DNA of 26,624 nt from contig CALFRR010000223.1 of NCBI GenBank assembly GCA_937919435.1, forward strand, positions 1-26,624, given 5' to 3'. A program made the translations under genes and the position numbers. Of this stretch, positions 1-7,200 are shown piece after piece. The notes beneath the pieces are model-generated. The model did not search any database, was not told the DNA's origin, and saw only the letters and a list, made by a program, of their open reading frames with translations. Numbering within the stretch: position 1 is the first letter of the stretch; each line of letters opens with the position of its first letter. This DNA comes from an uncultured Alphaproteobacteria bacterium. GTDB lineage: Bacteria; Pseudomonadota; Alphaproteobacteria; Rhizobiales; Ancalomicrobiaceae.

Positions 1-142
1 TCGGTGAATCACGCAACCTCGCCGAGCGCAACGGCCTTTTGGGTCAGGCTCTCAGGCCGTGGCCGAAGCACTCCGACGACGGCTGATCCGCTGACTGCGA
101 CCGAGATTCGGCGATCATCATTCGGCTCGATCGGGCTTCGGT

Positions 143-1042
143 TCAGGCGCCCATGTCGATGAAGTGGTAGACGACGAAACGCTCGATCGGCTCGGCGACG
201 ACCGATATGCGTCGTTCGGCGGCGCGATAGGCGACCGTCGTGCGCCCGGTCAGTGAACTCGTATCGCCGAGTTGCTCCCAACCAGCGACGTCTTTGATCC
301 ACTTGCGCAGATCCGCGATGGTGGAGAGGGTGAGGCCCGACGCCGGAATCTTGAGCATGCTTCTGGCGCGGTTGTTGATCAGCAGGATTTCCGCTTCGTC
401 CAGGGCACGATCGGCGCCGATCGGCCTGGCTGCGGCGATCATGCCGATCGGAGAGCGATCGAAGGTCGCCGTCAGGATGTCCAGTTTGTCGTCCAGCGGC
501 TCCGAATAGGTCATGATGAACTTCGTCGTCTGCTGGTCGTCGGAGACGAGAGGCAGAGCCACACGCTCCCATCGGACGTGGCGGGCGGAGAATTCCGTCT
601 TGAACTGGACATAGCGCGGCTTCATGTCGCGCAGGCACTCGTTGTAGAGGTTCAGAAACGACGCCGTCATGCTGCCGTCGATCGTCGACAGCAGAACGCC
701 ACGAAATATCTTGCCGTATTTTTGAACCGACAACGAACCCTGATGAACGTAGATGAAGTCGCTTCCTTGTTGTAGAAGCAACATCGATTCGTCGAGGCGT
801 GTTTCTTCCTCGTTGCCGTAGAGGTCCTTCAGAAGCGGCGCTCGGTCCTTTTTGGCGAGCTTCAGCCAGCGTTCGTAACGATTTCGCAGAAAAGGCGATC
901 GACAGTGGTCGAGGATCTTTGATCCGCTCCAGATCTGGATGTCCGAGCCGGTGAGCTTCGCCTTGTCGGCACGAACGGGTTGAATGCCCGATGCGAGCTT
1001 GGGATCGGAGCGATAGAGAGTAACAGCCACGTTTCTTCTCAT
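143..1042 (-). CDS. PAS-domain sensory protein (PAS_5-like), no output domain
   Basis: This 299-residue soluble protein has no signal peptide or membrane segment. Residues about 25-190 resemble the PAS_5 family of alphaproteobacteria: a helical start with an ARG-rich 'FLRNRYERWLKL' stretch, a middle carrying 'GKIFRGVLLSTIDGS', and the closing strand 'ERVALPLVSDD'. Residues about 190-299 look like a second, degenerate PAS-like segment beginning 'FDRSPIGMIAA'. No kinase, GGDEF, EAL or HTH domain follows, so it would act through a partner. It is transcribed divergently from the chemoreceptor gene across a 316-bp AT-rich gap, which suggests, but does not prove, a shared sensory role. The ATG at 1042 is the first in frame and has no clear Shine-Dalgarno sequence. 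Ligand unknown. Confidence 0.72.
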   Translation of the reverse strand: MRRNVAVTLYRSDPKLASGIQPVRADKAKLTGSDIQIWSGSKILDHCRSPFLRNRYERWLKLAKKDRAPLLKDLYGNEEETRLDESMLLLQQGSDFIYVHQGSLSVQKYGKIFRGVLLSTIDGSMTASFLNLYNECLRDMKPRYVQFKTEFSARHVRWERVALPLVSDDQQTTKFIMTYSEPLDDKLDILTATFDRSPIGMIAAARPIGADRALDEAEILLINNRARSMLKIPASGLTLSTIADLRKWIKDVAGWEQLGDTSSLTGRTTVAYRAAERRISVVAEPIERFVVYHFIDMGA

Positions 1043-1358
1043 GAAGTTAAGTGATCATAATGCGAAAGTGACCGATTCGGTTGAGGATTGGAATAGTCGG
1101 AGACGAGAGGATCTCGGAGTGTTGGTCTTCGTACCAACGAAGACGATTGCGATGTCGAGATTCGCTTTCGCGCTAGGGCGTGTATGAATTTGAGGCGTTG
1201 ATTTACATATAATGTAATTTATGAGTATCGGGCTCAATGACCATAATAGAGATTGTATAAGGGAGTGACGCAATGGAGAGTTTTGGTTGACTCCTTCTCT
1301 CCTTGTTAACTTTTACATGCCCAATTTGGGATAGAACTCCCGTGACGAGGTCGTCTCC
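1043..1358. promoter_or_regulatory. AT-rich divergent intergenic region between PAS gene and chemoreceptor
   Basis: No gene is supported here. The 316 bp are visibly richer in A/T than the flanks and must hold the promoters of both divergent genes. I see a perfect 8-bp stem with a 4-base loop at 1125-1144 (GTCTTCGT / ACGAAGAC), a perfect palindrome TTACAT-ATA-ATGTAA at 1203-1217 that contains a consensus TATAAT (1208-1213), and a TTGACT (1287-1292) upstream of the chemoreceptor without a convincing -10. The palindrome covering a -10-like box looks like a regulator site. Which gene it serves is not decided by sequence. Confidence 0.45.
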
Positions 1359-3419
1359 GTGCCCCTGAACCCGACTCTCACCAAGCGTATCGGTTTGTTG
1401 TGTCTGCTTCCGATGGCGGCTCTGATCGTCGGCGGAGCACTTCGGCTTTCCGACGATTTCGGCCGCGCTCGAGATGCCGATATGGTTGCGGAGGTGATTT
1501 CACGAGCACCGGTGATTTCAAATCTCGTTCACGAGCTCCAGAAGGAACGCGGCATGTCCGCCGGCTTCATCGGTGCGAAGGGACGTGAGTTTGGCGACGG
1601 TCTGCGCAATCAGAGGCACGAGGTCGACCGAGCCACCGAAGCGTTTCTGGAAGCGATCCCGAACGCCGGCGGTCGACTAGCTTTCGACGGGTTCTCTCAC
1701 CCTTACGACAACAGTCGCGCGGCCCTCGGTCGCATCGGTGACATTCGGGTGGCGGTCGATCGGCTGACGGTTTCGGGCGGCGACATGGCGAAGACATATA
1801 CCTCGTTGATCGGTGATCTCCTCGCCATGGCCGATAGCGTCGGTCGTGTCACCGAGGACGCCGCCGAAGTGCGATCCCTCGAGGCCTTCTCGGCGCTCCT
1901 GCAAGCCAAAGAACTGGCGGGGCGTGAAAGAGCGATGGGGACGACGGGGTTCGCATCCGGAAGCTTTTCCGGGTCGGTCTTCCGTGAGTACGTCGGACTG
2001 GGGATGCGGCAGGAGACGCTGTTCGCTTCCTTCGAGAAACATGCTCGCCCCGATCAGATCGTTCAGCTCCGGGGGGCGTTGTCGGGAGAGGTACAGGAGG
2101 GCGTCGTCGCGATGCGTCGGGTCGCCTACGATGCTCCTTTCGGTGGTGACCTCTCGGCTGTATCCGGACCCGCTTGGCTGGTGGCGTCGACGCGGCGCAT
2201 CGACGCGCTCAAGAAAGTCGAGGACGCCATCGCCGCCGACGTTGTTTCTCAGGCTCGAGAGACAGCCGAGGCGGCACATATCGCGGCGTTGAGACTTGCT
2301 GGAATCTTGGGGAGCGTCGTCTTCGTGACCCTCGCTGTTCTCATTCTCGTGGCTCGGTCAATCGCTCTGCCGCTGAAGAAGCTCTCCGAAGTGATGAATC
2401 GTTTGGCGAGCGACGACCTCTCCGTCGAAATCGTCGGACGAGCGCGACGCGACGAAATCGGCGAGATGGCAGGTGCCGTAGAGGTGTTTCGCGCCAATGC
2501 GGTCGAACGCCGGCGTCTCGAGGTCGAACGGGAGAAGGAGGTCGCTGCTCGTCAGGCCCGTCGCGAATTGTTGGAGCGCGCGATCAGCGACTTCAGGGCA
2601 GACATCACCGATCTTCTCGGCGCGATGAGTACCGAGACCACCCGGATGGAGACGGTGGCCGAGGACCTCGTCGAGATCGCGCAGGCGTCCTCGAAGCATG
2701 CGGATGCTGCCTCCTCTGCCACACGAGACGCGACCGGCAACGTCCAAGTGGTCGCCGCAGCGGCAGAGGAACTCGCCGCGTCGATCTCGGAAATCAGTGA
2801 AAGGGTTCAGAAAACGAGCGCCATCGTCTCGGAAGCCTCCTCCGCCACTGCGCAGTCGGAACGTGAAGTGGACGGTCTCTTGGCGGCTTCGGCACGGATC
2901 GGTGCCGTCGTCGATCTGATCGACAAGATTGCCGCCCAGACCAATCTGCTTGCTCTCAACGCGACGATCGAAGCGGCCCGGGCCGGGGCGGCGGGCCGGG
3001 GGTTCGCCGTCGTCGCCGCGGAGGTCAAGGATCTCGCGACGCAGACAGCGGTCGCGACCCAGGAAATTTCGGCCCAGATCGCCGGCATCCAAGGTTCGAC
3101 GACGACGACCGTGGCGTCCATTCGAGGTATCGCCGAACGGATGGCGACGGTGCGGGAGTTTACTGCCGCAATCGCCGCCGCTGTCGAGGAGCAGAGTGCT
3201 GCCACGAACGAGATCGCCGTCAACGTTCAGCGCGCGGCTACGGGGACAGTGAGCGCGACGCGAAGCGTGACCGATGTTTCGGGATCGGCGCGCGAAACGA
3301 CCGTCGCTGCCGAGACGATGCGCGTTGCCGGTGTCGGGGTCGTTCAGGGAAGAGCCGGGTTGGAGCGCGCCGTGCAGCAGTTCCTCGGGAGGGTGATGGA
3401 GGATCGACATGCCGCATGA
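1359..3419 (+). CDS. Methyl-accepting chemotaxis protein with nitrate/nitrite-sensing (NIT) domain
   Basis: This 686-residue transmembrane chemoreceptor has a first membrane helix at about 11-29, then a helical periplasmic sensor of the NIT family (about 40-300) containing the typical 'LQKERGMSAGFIGAKG' start. A second helix lies at about 308-332, followed by a HAMP linker to about 385 and a long cytoplasmic coiled coil. The conserved MCP hairpin tip is at about 518-558 ('KIAAQTNLLALNATIEAARAG', then 'GRGFAVVAAEVKDLA'), the site that contacts CheA/CheW. NIT domains are known to respond to nitrate or nitrite, but the ligand here is inferred. The start is the GTG at 1359; translation from it gives a normal short N-tail before TM1. 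No CheB/CheR docking pentapeptide is seen at the C-terminus. No che genes lie nearby, so it must work with a distant chemotaxis cluster. Confidence 0.93.
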   Translation: MPLNPTLTKRIGLLCLLPMAALIVGGALRLSDDFGRARDADMVAEVISRAPVISNLVHELQKERGMSAGFIGAKGREFGDGLRNQRHEVDRATEAFLEAIPNAGGRLAFDGFSHPYDNSRAALGRIGDIRVAVDRLTVSGGDMAKTYTSLIGDLLAMADSVGRVTEDAAEVRSLEAFSALLQAKELAGRERAMGTTGFASGSFSGSVFREYVGLGMRQETLFASFEKHARPDQIVQLRGALSGEVQEGVVAMRRVAYDAPFGGDLSAVSGPAWLVASTRRIDALKKVEDAIAADVVSQARETAEAAHIAALRLAGILGSVVFVTLAVLILVARSIALPLKKLSEVMNRLASDDLSVEIVGRARRDEIGEMAGAVEVFRANAVERRRLEVEREKEVAARQARRELLERAISDFRADITDLLGAMSTETTRMETVAEDLVEIAQASSKHADAASSATRDATGNVQVVAAAAEELAASISEISERVQKTSAIVSEASSATAQSEREVDGLLAASARIGAVVDLIDKIAAQTNLLALNATIEAARAGAAGRGFAVVAAEVKDLATQTAVATQEISAQIAGIQGSTTTTVASIRGIAERMATVREFTAAIAAAVEEQSAATNEIAVNVQRAATGTVSATRSVTDVSGSARETTVAAETMRVAGVGVVQGRAGLERAVQQFLGRVMEDRHAA

Positions 3420-3556
3420 TCCGATGATCGGCGGGCTCGGATGTCGAGTGCGGCCAGTGATGTTGCAATCCGGGGTAAGCACAACCGGCGAACGATGCCG
3501 AGGGCCGATACGCTGATCACGTGAGCGATGGGATCGGCGTCGCGAAGAGGTCACGG

Positions 3557-4207
3557 ATGACCATGAAATCGACATTTCCCGCTATTCTCCTCGTCGGAGC
3601 GACGGGACCGACCGGCCGTGAAATCTTGTCGTTGGCTGCGAAGTCCGGCCGGCGAATTCGGGCTCTGGCACGCAATCCGACGGCCCTCGACGAGGGTGGC
3701 TATCGTCATGAAATCTTGCGGGGAGACGTCCTCGATCAACCGTCGCTCGTCACGGCTCTGATGGGGATCGATGTCGTCATTTGCGTCCTTGGCGTACCGT
3801 TGACGTTGAAGCCGGTCACCTTACTGTCGCGCGGTACCACCAACCTGCTCGTCGCGATGGCGGAGACTGGAACGACGCGCATCGTCTGCGTCACCGGGGT
3901 GGGAACGGGCGACAGTCGTGGTCATGGTGGCTTTCTCTACGATCAGCTTGTTCTCCCCGTGCTGCTCCGATCGATCTATGCCGACAAAGATAGGCAGGAG
4001 GCGATCCTGCGCACCGTCGACGTCGATTGGACCATCGTGCGCCCGGCCCGCCTCACGGATGGCCCCGCGACCGGACGCTACCGCGAGCTGACCGATCTCA
4101 CCGGTGCATGTATGACCCGGATTTCGCGCAAGGATGTCGCCGCCTTTCTACTCGAGGAGGCGATCGATCCACGTCACCGCCGAAGAACCGTCAATCTCTC
4201 CGATTGA
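3557..4207 (+). CDS. NmrA-like / atypical SDR NAD(P)-binding protein
   Basis: This is a 216-residue Rossmann-fold protein of the NAD(P)H-binding/NmrA type. The dinucleotide-binding loop 'VGATGPTGREIL' sits near the N-terminus, followed by the basic 'RALARNP' that usually selects NADP. 'DVLDQPSL' and 'VICVLG' match the adenine-pocket and beta-4 segments, and 'VDWTIVRPARLTDG' is the family's late conserved motif. Members are redox-sensing or isomerase/reductase-like proteins; no substrate can be named. I place the start at ATG 3557 because an AAGAGG ribosome site lies about 6 bases upstream. A GTG at 3521 would add 12 residues that do not belong to the fold. It lies 137 bp after the chemoreceptor and is probably a separate unit. 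Confidence 0.8.
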   Translation: MTMKSTFPAILLVGATGPTGREILSLAAKSGRRIRALARNPTALDEGGYRHEILRGDVLDQPSLVTALMGIDVVICVLGVPLTLKPVTLLSRGTTNLLVAMAETGTTRIVCVTGVGTGDSRGHGGFLYDQLVLPVLLRSIYADKDRQEAILRTVDVDWTIVRPARLTDGPATGRYRELTDLTGACMTRISRKDVAAFLLEEAIDPRHRRRTVNLSD

Positions 4208-4218
4208 AGACCCCGGAC

Positions 4219-4437
4219 ATGGTCCCTCAGTACGAAATGCCCATCATCGAAGATACCGACGAATGGCGACGCGGTTCATGGGCCGCCGTATCGGCGATCG
4301 AGGCCGCGCGTCGGACCGGTGATTGGGAACCCCTCGATCTACTCGCAGCTGCTTTGGGGGTCGGCGACGATCCGGCCGATCGCGGCGCGTGGGAGGCCAT
4401 CTGCGAGGCCTTGGTCGGACCGTTCATTCGGCGTTGA
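4219..4437 (+). CDS. Small hypothetical protein
   Basis: A 72-residue acidic, tryptophan-containing soluble protein starting 11 bases after the NmrA-like gene, so the two may be co-transcribed. It has two amphipathic helical stretches ('WAAVSAIEAARRTGDW' and 'GAWEAICEALVGPFIRR') and no signal peptide, cysteine pair or membrane segment. Codon use is like the neighbours. An alternative start is ATG 4237, giving 66 residues. I do not recognise the family. Confidence 0.5.
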   Translation: MVPQYEMPIIEDTDEWRRGSWAAVSAIEAARRTGDWEPLDLLAAALGVGDDPADRGAWEAICEALVGPFIRR

Positions 4438-4884
4438 CCGGAAGAACGAGAAGAGAACAATGTGCCGCAAACGCAAAGGACGACGACAACGTCGAGCCAG
4501 ATGTCGGAGGGGAGCTTCCCCGCTACGCAGCTCGTGACATGCTGATATCGGGTCGAAACTATGTTCCAATCCTGCGCATGGTGCGCGCACTCGCGTGCGA
4601 TAGGCAGCCGTTGACGATGAGGCTCCGCAAACGGCATCGCGGCACGTGCGAATTGCCGTGGTGCATTCAAATGCCCGGTCCTCCGGGAGAGCCGGTCCGA
4701 CCCCCGCTCTGATCGACGGCATCCCGTCACACCCCGACCTTCCACGATCAACCCGCTTCGGGGTCGGCTACGCGAGCGTGCCGCCGCTTTCGGCTGTGCC
4801 TGCGCGGTGATCGCGGTCGGGGGCGTGACCTCGGGGGAGCCATCGAGCGGGGATCGGCCCCGCTCCGCGATGGAGCCCTTCCCC
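4438..4884. other. Gene-poor stretch at left edge of accessory module
   Basis: No convincing coding sequence is seen in these 447 bases: frames open in all directions but lack recognisable protein and a ribosome site. The only structure noted is a 25-base element at 4677-4701 that recurs with three differences at 24558-24582. The stretch separates ordinary genes on the left from the plasmid-type module on the right and could hold an old junction. Confidence 0.4.
4677..4701 (+). repeat. 25-base imperfect direct repeat, copy 1
   Basis: This element matches 24558-24582 at 22 of 25 positions, same orientation; the shared core is AGAGCCGGTCCG. The pair brackets the accessory and metal-gene block (about 19.9 kb). 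It could be a decayed junction repeat of an inserted element, or simply two copies of a dispersed hairpin/REP-like sequence, since the second copy can fold into a short stem. Confidence 0.35.
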
Positions 4885-5061
4885 ATGTCCCACGACCTCT
4901 CGCTCGCTCGGTCTCACGCTCTCGATCTCGCCCGCACCCTGATGGTCCCGGTCGTTCTCTTCCTGTCCGGAGACGAATACGGCGTTCTGCCGGCCGACGA
5001 GATCGACGACGAAGACGACGTAGAGGTGATCCACGAGTTCGATCCGTGGCGGGCTCATTGA
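4885..5061 (+). CDS. Small acidic protein of plasmid accessory module
   Basis: A 58-residue soluble protein. The N-terminal half is helical ('SLARSHALDLARTL'), followed by a hydrophobic strand ('VPVVLFLSG'), a short 'EYGVLPADE' strand-turn and a very acidic run 'DDEDDVEVIHEFDPW'. I recognise similar small proteins beside Toprim/DUF1419/helicase genes on alphaproteobacterial plasmids, but no function is known to me. I chose ATG 4885 because GGAG lies about 9 bases upstream and the protein then starts at the conserved helix. ATG 4870 or 4807 would extend it by low-complexity residues. It is first in the module that continues to 12270. Confidence 0.65.
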   Translation: MSHDLSLARSHALDLARTLMVPVVLFLSGDEYGVLPADEIDDEDDVEVIHEFDPWRAH

Positions 5062-5266
5062 GCCCGCTTTTCCTCCGGGTGCCGCGAGCGCGGGCGCGGC
5101 CGCAAGGGAGGCTTCGCCGCGGACGGTGTGGTGGACGCCCCGGGGAGCCGGTGCGTCCGATCGATGCTCTTCTGCCGTCCGCGCCCTTGCCGGTCTTCCC
5201 GCGTCGCGGCCGGTCGATCGGGTCTGGGAAATCTCCCGGGAAGATTGGTTTGGCAAGAGAGGAGGC

Positions 5267-5282
5267 CCGGCGCGCGCGCCGG
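5267..5282. promoter_or_regulatory. 16-bp perfect GC palindrome before Toprim gene
   Basis: CCGGCGCGCGCGCCGG is its own reverse complement and lies about 10 bases upstream of the Toprim gene start, next to its AGGAAG ribosome site. As RNA it would form a very stable stem, so it may hinder translation or act as a site for a dimeric protein. In such GC-rich DNA a chance origin is possible. Confidence 0.3.
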
Positions 5283-5292
5283 CAGGAAGCCG

Positions 5293-6255
5293 ATGGAGAA
5301 ACACCAAATCGAAGACCTGCGGGAGCGGGTGACCTGCGCCGTCGTGCTGGAGACGGTAGGTTTCGTGCTCGATCCGCGCGAGAGCACGCGACGAGCGCTC
5401 AAATTTCGTCGCGCCGCCGAGATCGTCATCGTGATCCACGAGGGGAGGGGATGGTTCGATCCGCTCTCCGATGCGAAGGGCGACGTCTTCGCTCTCGCCG
5501 CTCATCTCCATGGGGAGAGCTTCCTCGAGGCGCTCGATCGGGTCGCAGGTCTCGTCGGCGTGAGGTTGAACGCGCCGGTGTGGCGCCGGCCGTGGAGAGA
5601 CGTTGCGACCGACGTCTCGATCGCCGAACGATGGACGGCGCGACGCGCACCCTGGCCCGGCTCGGCGACCTGGCGGTATCTTCGCGACGAGCGGGGGCTT
5701 TCCGAGTTCGTCCTGCGCACGGCGATCCGGCAGGATCTGCTGCGCGAGGGGCCGAAGGGAAGCATGTGGGCGGCCTACACCGACGACGACGGTGCTCTCG
5801 TCGGCTGGGAAGAACGCGGCTCTCGTTGGCGAGGCTTCTCGACCGGCGGGATGAAGGTGTTGTTCCGGTTCGGTTCGGCCGAAGCGTCACGAGTCTGCGT
5901 CACCGAGGCGGCGATCGATGCGATGAGCCTCGCCGATCTCGAGGGGGCAAGGCCGGACAGCCTCTACGTCGCGACCGGCGGCGGTTGGTCGCCCGCGACC
6001 GATGCCGCGTTGCGCCGGCTCGCCTCTCGGCCCGAGACGCTGCTCGTCGCCGCGACCGACGCCGACGCTCAGGGTGAAATCTATGCCGAGCGAATTTGGA
6101 AGATGGCCGAGGTGACCGGTTGCCGTCGACTGCGCCTGTCGCCGGTGCAGCGGGACTGGAACCTGATGCTGCAGGAGAAGAAGGGAAGAGAGGAGCGGTC
6201 AGAGGAAAGAACGGAGGCAGCCCTGCCGCCTGACCGTCGACCGCCTCGAGGGTGA
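5293..6255 (+). CDS. DUF3991/Toprim-domain protein (plasmid DNA-metabolism, primase-like)
   Basis: This is a 320-residue protein. The N-terminal region (about 1-90) resembles the CHC2-like segment that precedes Toprim proteins ('GDVFALAAHLHGESFLEALDRV'), but has no zinc-binding cysteine set. Residues about 115-190 match DUF3991 ('WRYLRDERGLSEFVL', 'GWEERG'). The Toprim fold runs about 200-300: the catalytic glutamate is probably E205 in 'VCVTEAAIDAM' and the DxD is D256/D258 in 'VAATDADAQG', with the closing 'RDWNLML'. Toprim domains bind Mg2+ for primase, topoisomerase or nuclease chemistry; a role in element replication or transfer is inferred. The last 25 residues are charged low complexity and probably unstructured. 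Start ATG 5293 follows AGGAAG. The gene belongs with the DUF1419 and helicase-methylase genes downstream. Confidence 0.82.
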   Translation: MEKHQIEDLRERVTCAVVLETVGFVLDPRESTRRALKFRRAAEIVIVIHEGRGWFDPLSDAKGDVFALAAHLHGESFLEALDRVAGLVGVRLNAPVWRRPWRDVATDVSIAERWTARRAPWPGSATWRYLRDERGLSEFVLRTAIRQDLLREGPKGSMWAAYTDDDGALVGWEERGSRWRGFSTGGMKVLFRFGSAEASRVCVTEAAIDAMSLADLEGARPDSLYVATGGGWSPATDAALRRLASRPETLLVAATDADAQGEIYAERIWKMAEVTGCRRLRLSPVQRDWNLMLQEKKGREERSEERTEAALPPDRRPPRG

Positions 6256-6388
6256 AGCTTCGCCCGGCTCCGCCGGCCCTCGACCCGGCCGGCCGGCGAG
6301 GCGGCGTCGGGGGAGGGGTCAGGAAGGATCGAAGAGGAGGGCGTCCCGGGGGATGGCCGTGCTTCGATCCACGAGCCGGAGAACCGCC

Positions 6389-6991
6389 ATGATCCCGTCT
6401 TCCCCCATTCGCAAGGTGTTCGAGGGTGTCGCCGATCGACGTCAGATGTACCGCCTGTTCGACCGCCACGTCGGGCACCCGTTCCGATCGTCCGATGCCG
6501 GCGGTCTTCATGCCGGCGAGTGGTTCGAGATCACCGAAGCCGACTACGACCACATGCTCGATCTCCTGCCGCCGCTGTGGATGCGCGGCGACATGTTCGC
6601 CCTCGCCGAATATCTGACCGGTTCCGTCACCAGCATCTTCTTCGCGCTCTCGATCCGGGGTCGGATGCGCTGGTTCCACGGCTATTGCGATCTCGTCGAC
6701 CGCGGTTCGCCGGATCGGATGCGCCGAGCGATCCTCGAGCGCGAGGCCCTTCCCGGTCGTGGGATGAGCCGCGCGGAGTGTCTCGAACACATCTGGAGCG
6801 AGACCCACGACGCCTACCGCGGCCATGCCGGCGCCGGCTGGCCGGAAGAGGCGAGGGGCCGACGCTTCGTCGTGGTCTACGGGCAGGGGCGCGGCGCTCG
6901 AAAGAGACTGCTCGAGGAACTGACCACCCTGGAGATCGCGGCCAAATTGCCGGGCCGACTGCTCGCCGTCACCGACGCCGTGGCGGCGTGA
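6389..6991 (+). CDS. DUF1419 domain protein
   Basis: A 200-residue protein matching DUF1419 along its whole length: 'IRKVFEGVADRRQMYRLFDRH' at the start, 'GEWFEI.EADYDHMLDLLPPLWMRG' around 45-70, 'LTGSVTSIFF' and 'WFHGYCDL' in the middle, and 'HIWSETHDAYRG' near 140. Function unknown; the family is largely confined to alphaproteobacterial plasmids and integrative elements and sits beside the Toprim and helicase-methylase genes, as here. It is rich in aromatic and histidine residues but has no recognised catalytic motif. Start ATG 6389 has GGAGA about 8 bases upstream. ATG 6353 would add 12 residues not shared with the family. Confidence 0.82.
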   Translation: MIPSSPIRKVFEGVADRRQMYRLFDRHVGHPFRSSDAGGLHAGEWFEITEADYDHMLDLLPPLWMRGDMFALAEYLTGSVTSIFFALSIRGRMRWFHGYCDLVDRGSPDRMRRAILEREALPGRGMSRAECLEHIWSETHDAYRGHAGAGWPEEARGRRFVVVYGQGRGARKRLLEELTTLEIAAKLPGRLLAVTDAVAA

Positions 6992-7142
6992 ACTCAGGCG
7001 GCCGTGCGACCATCACCGACGGTCGATCCGCCGAGGGGCCGACGGTAGCGATCGTGCGCAGTCGCCGCCGGTCATATCGATCCGAAGCCGTCGGCCGAGA
7101 CCGGTAAGCCCATCCTTCAGACCCATCCGAGGCAACGCCTTT

Positions 7143-7159
7143 GCCCGATCCGTTCGGGC
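7143..7159 (+). promoter_or_regulatory. Short hairpin in leader of helicase-methylase gene
   Basis: GCCCGA-TCCGT-TCGGGC is a perfect 6-bp stem with a 5-base loop, ending about 40 bases before the ATG at 7201. It may be a translation or attenuation element of the long downstream gene. There is no U-tract, so it is not a standard terminator. Confidence 0.3.
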
Positions 7160-7200
7160 GGAGCGGTGCCGCGCGCCTTCTCTTCGAGGAGCAAGCTCTC

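Noticed and set aside
1..142. Possible gene end at the left edge
   Set aside because: No frame in these 142 bases shows recognisable protein, and those crossing into 143-1042 are shadows of the PAS gene.
2358..3575. 405-codon minus-strand frame over the chemoreceptor
   Set aside because: Antisense shadow; the plus frame carries the complete MCP signalling domain.
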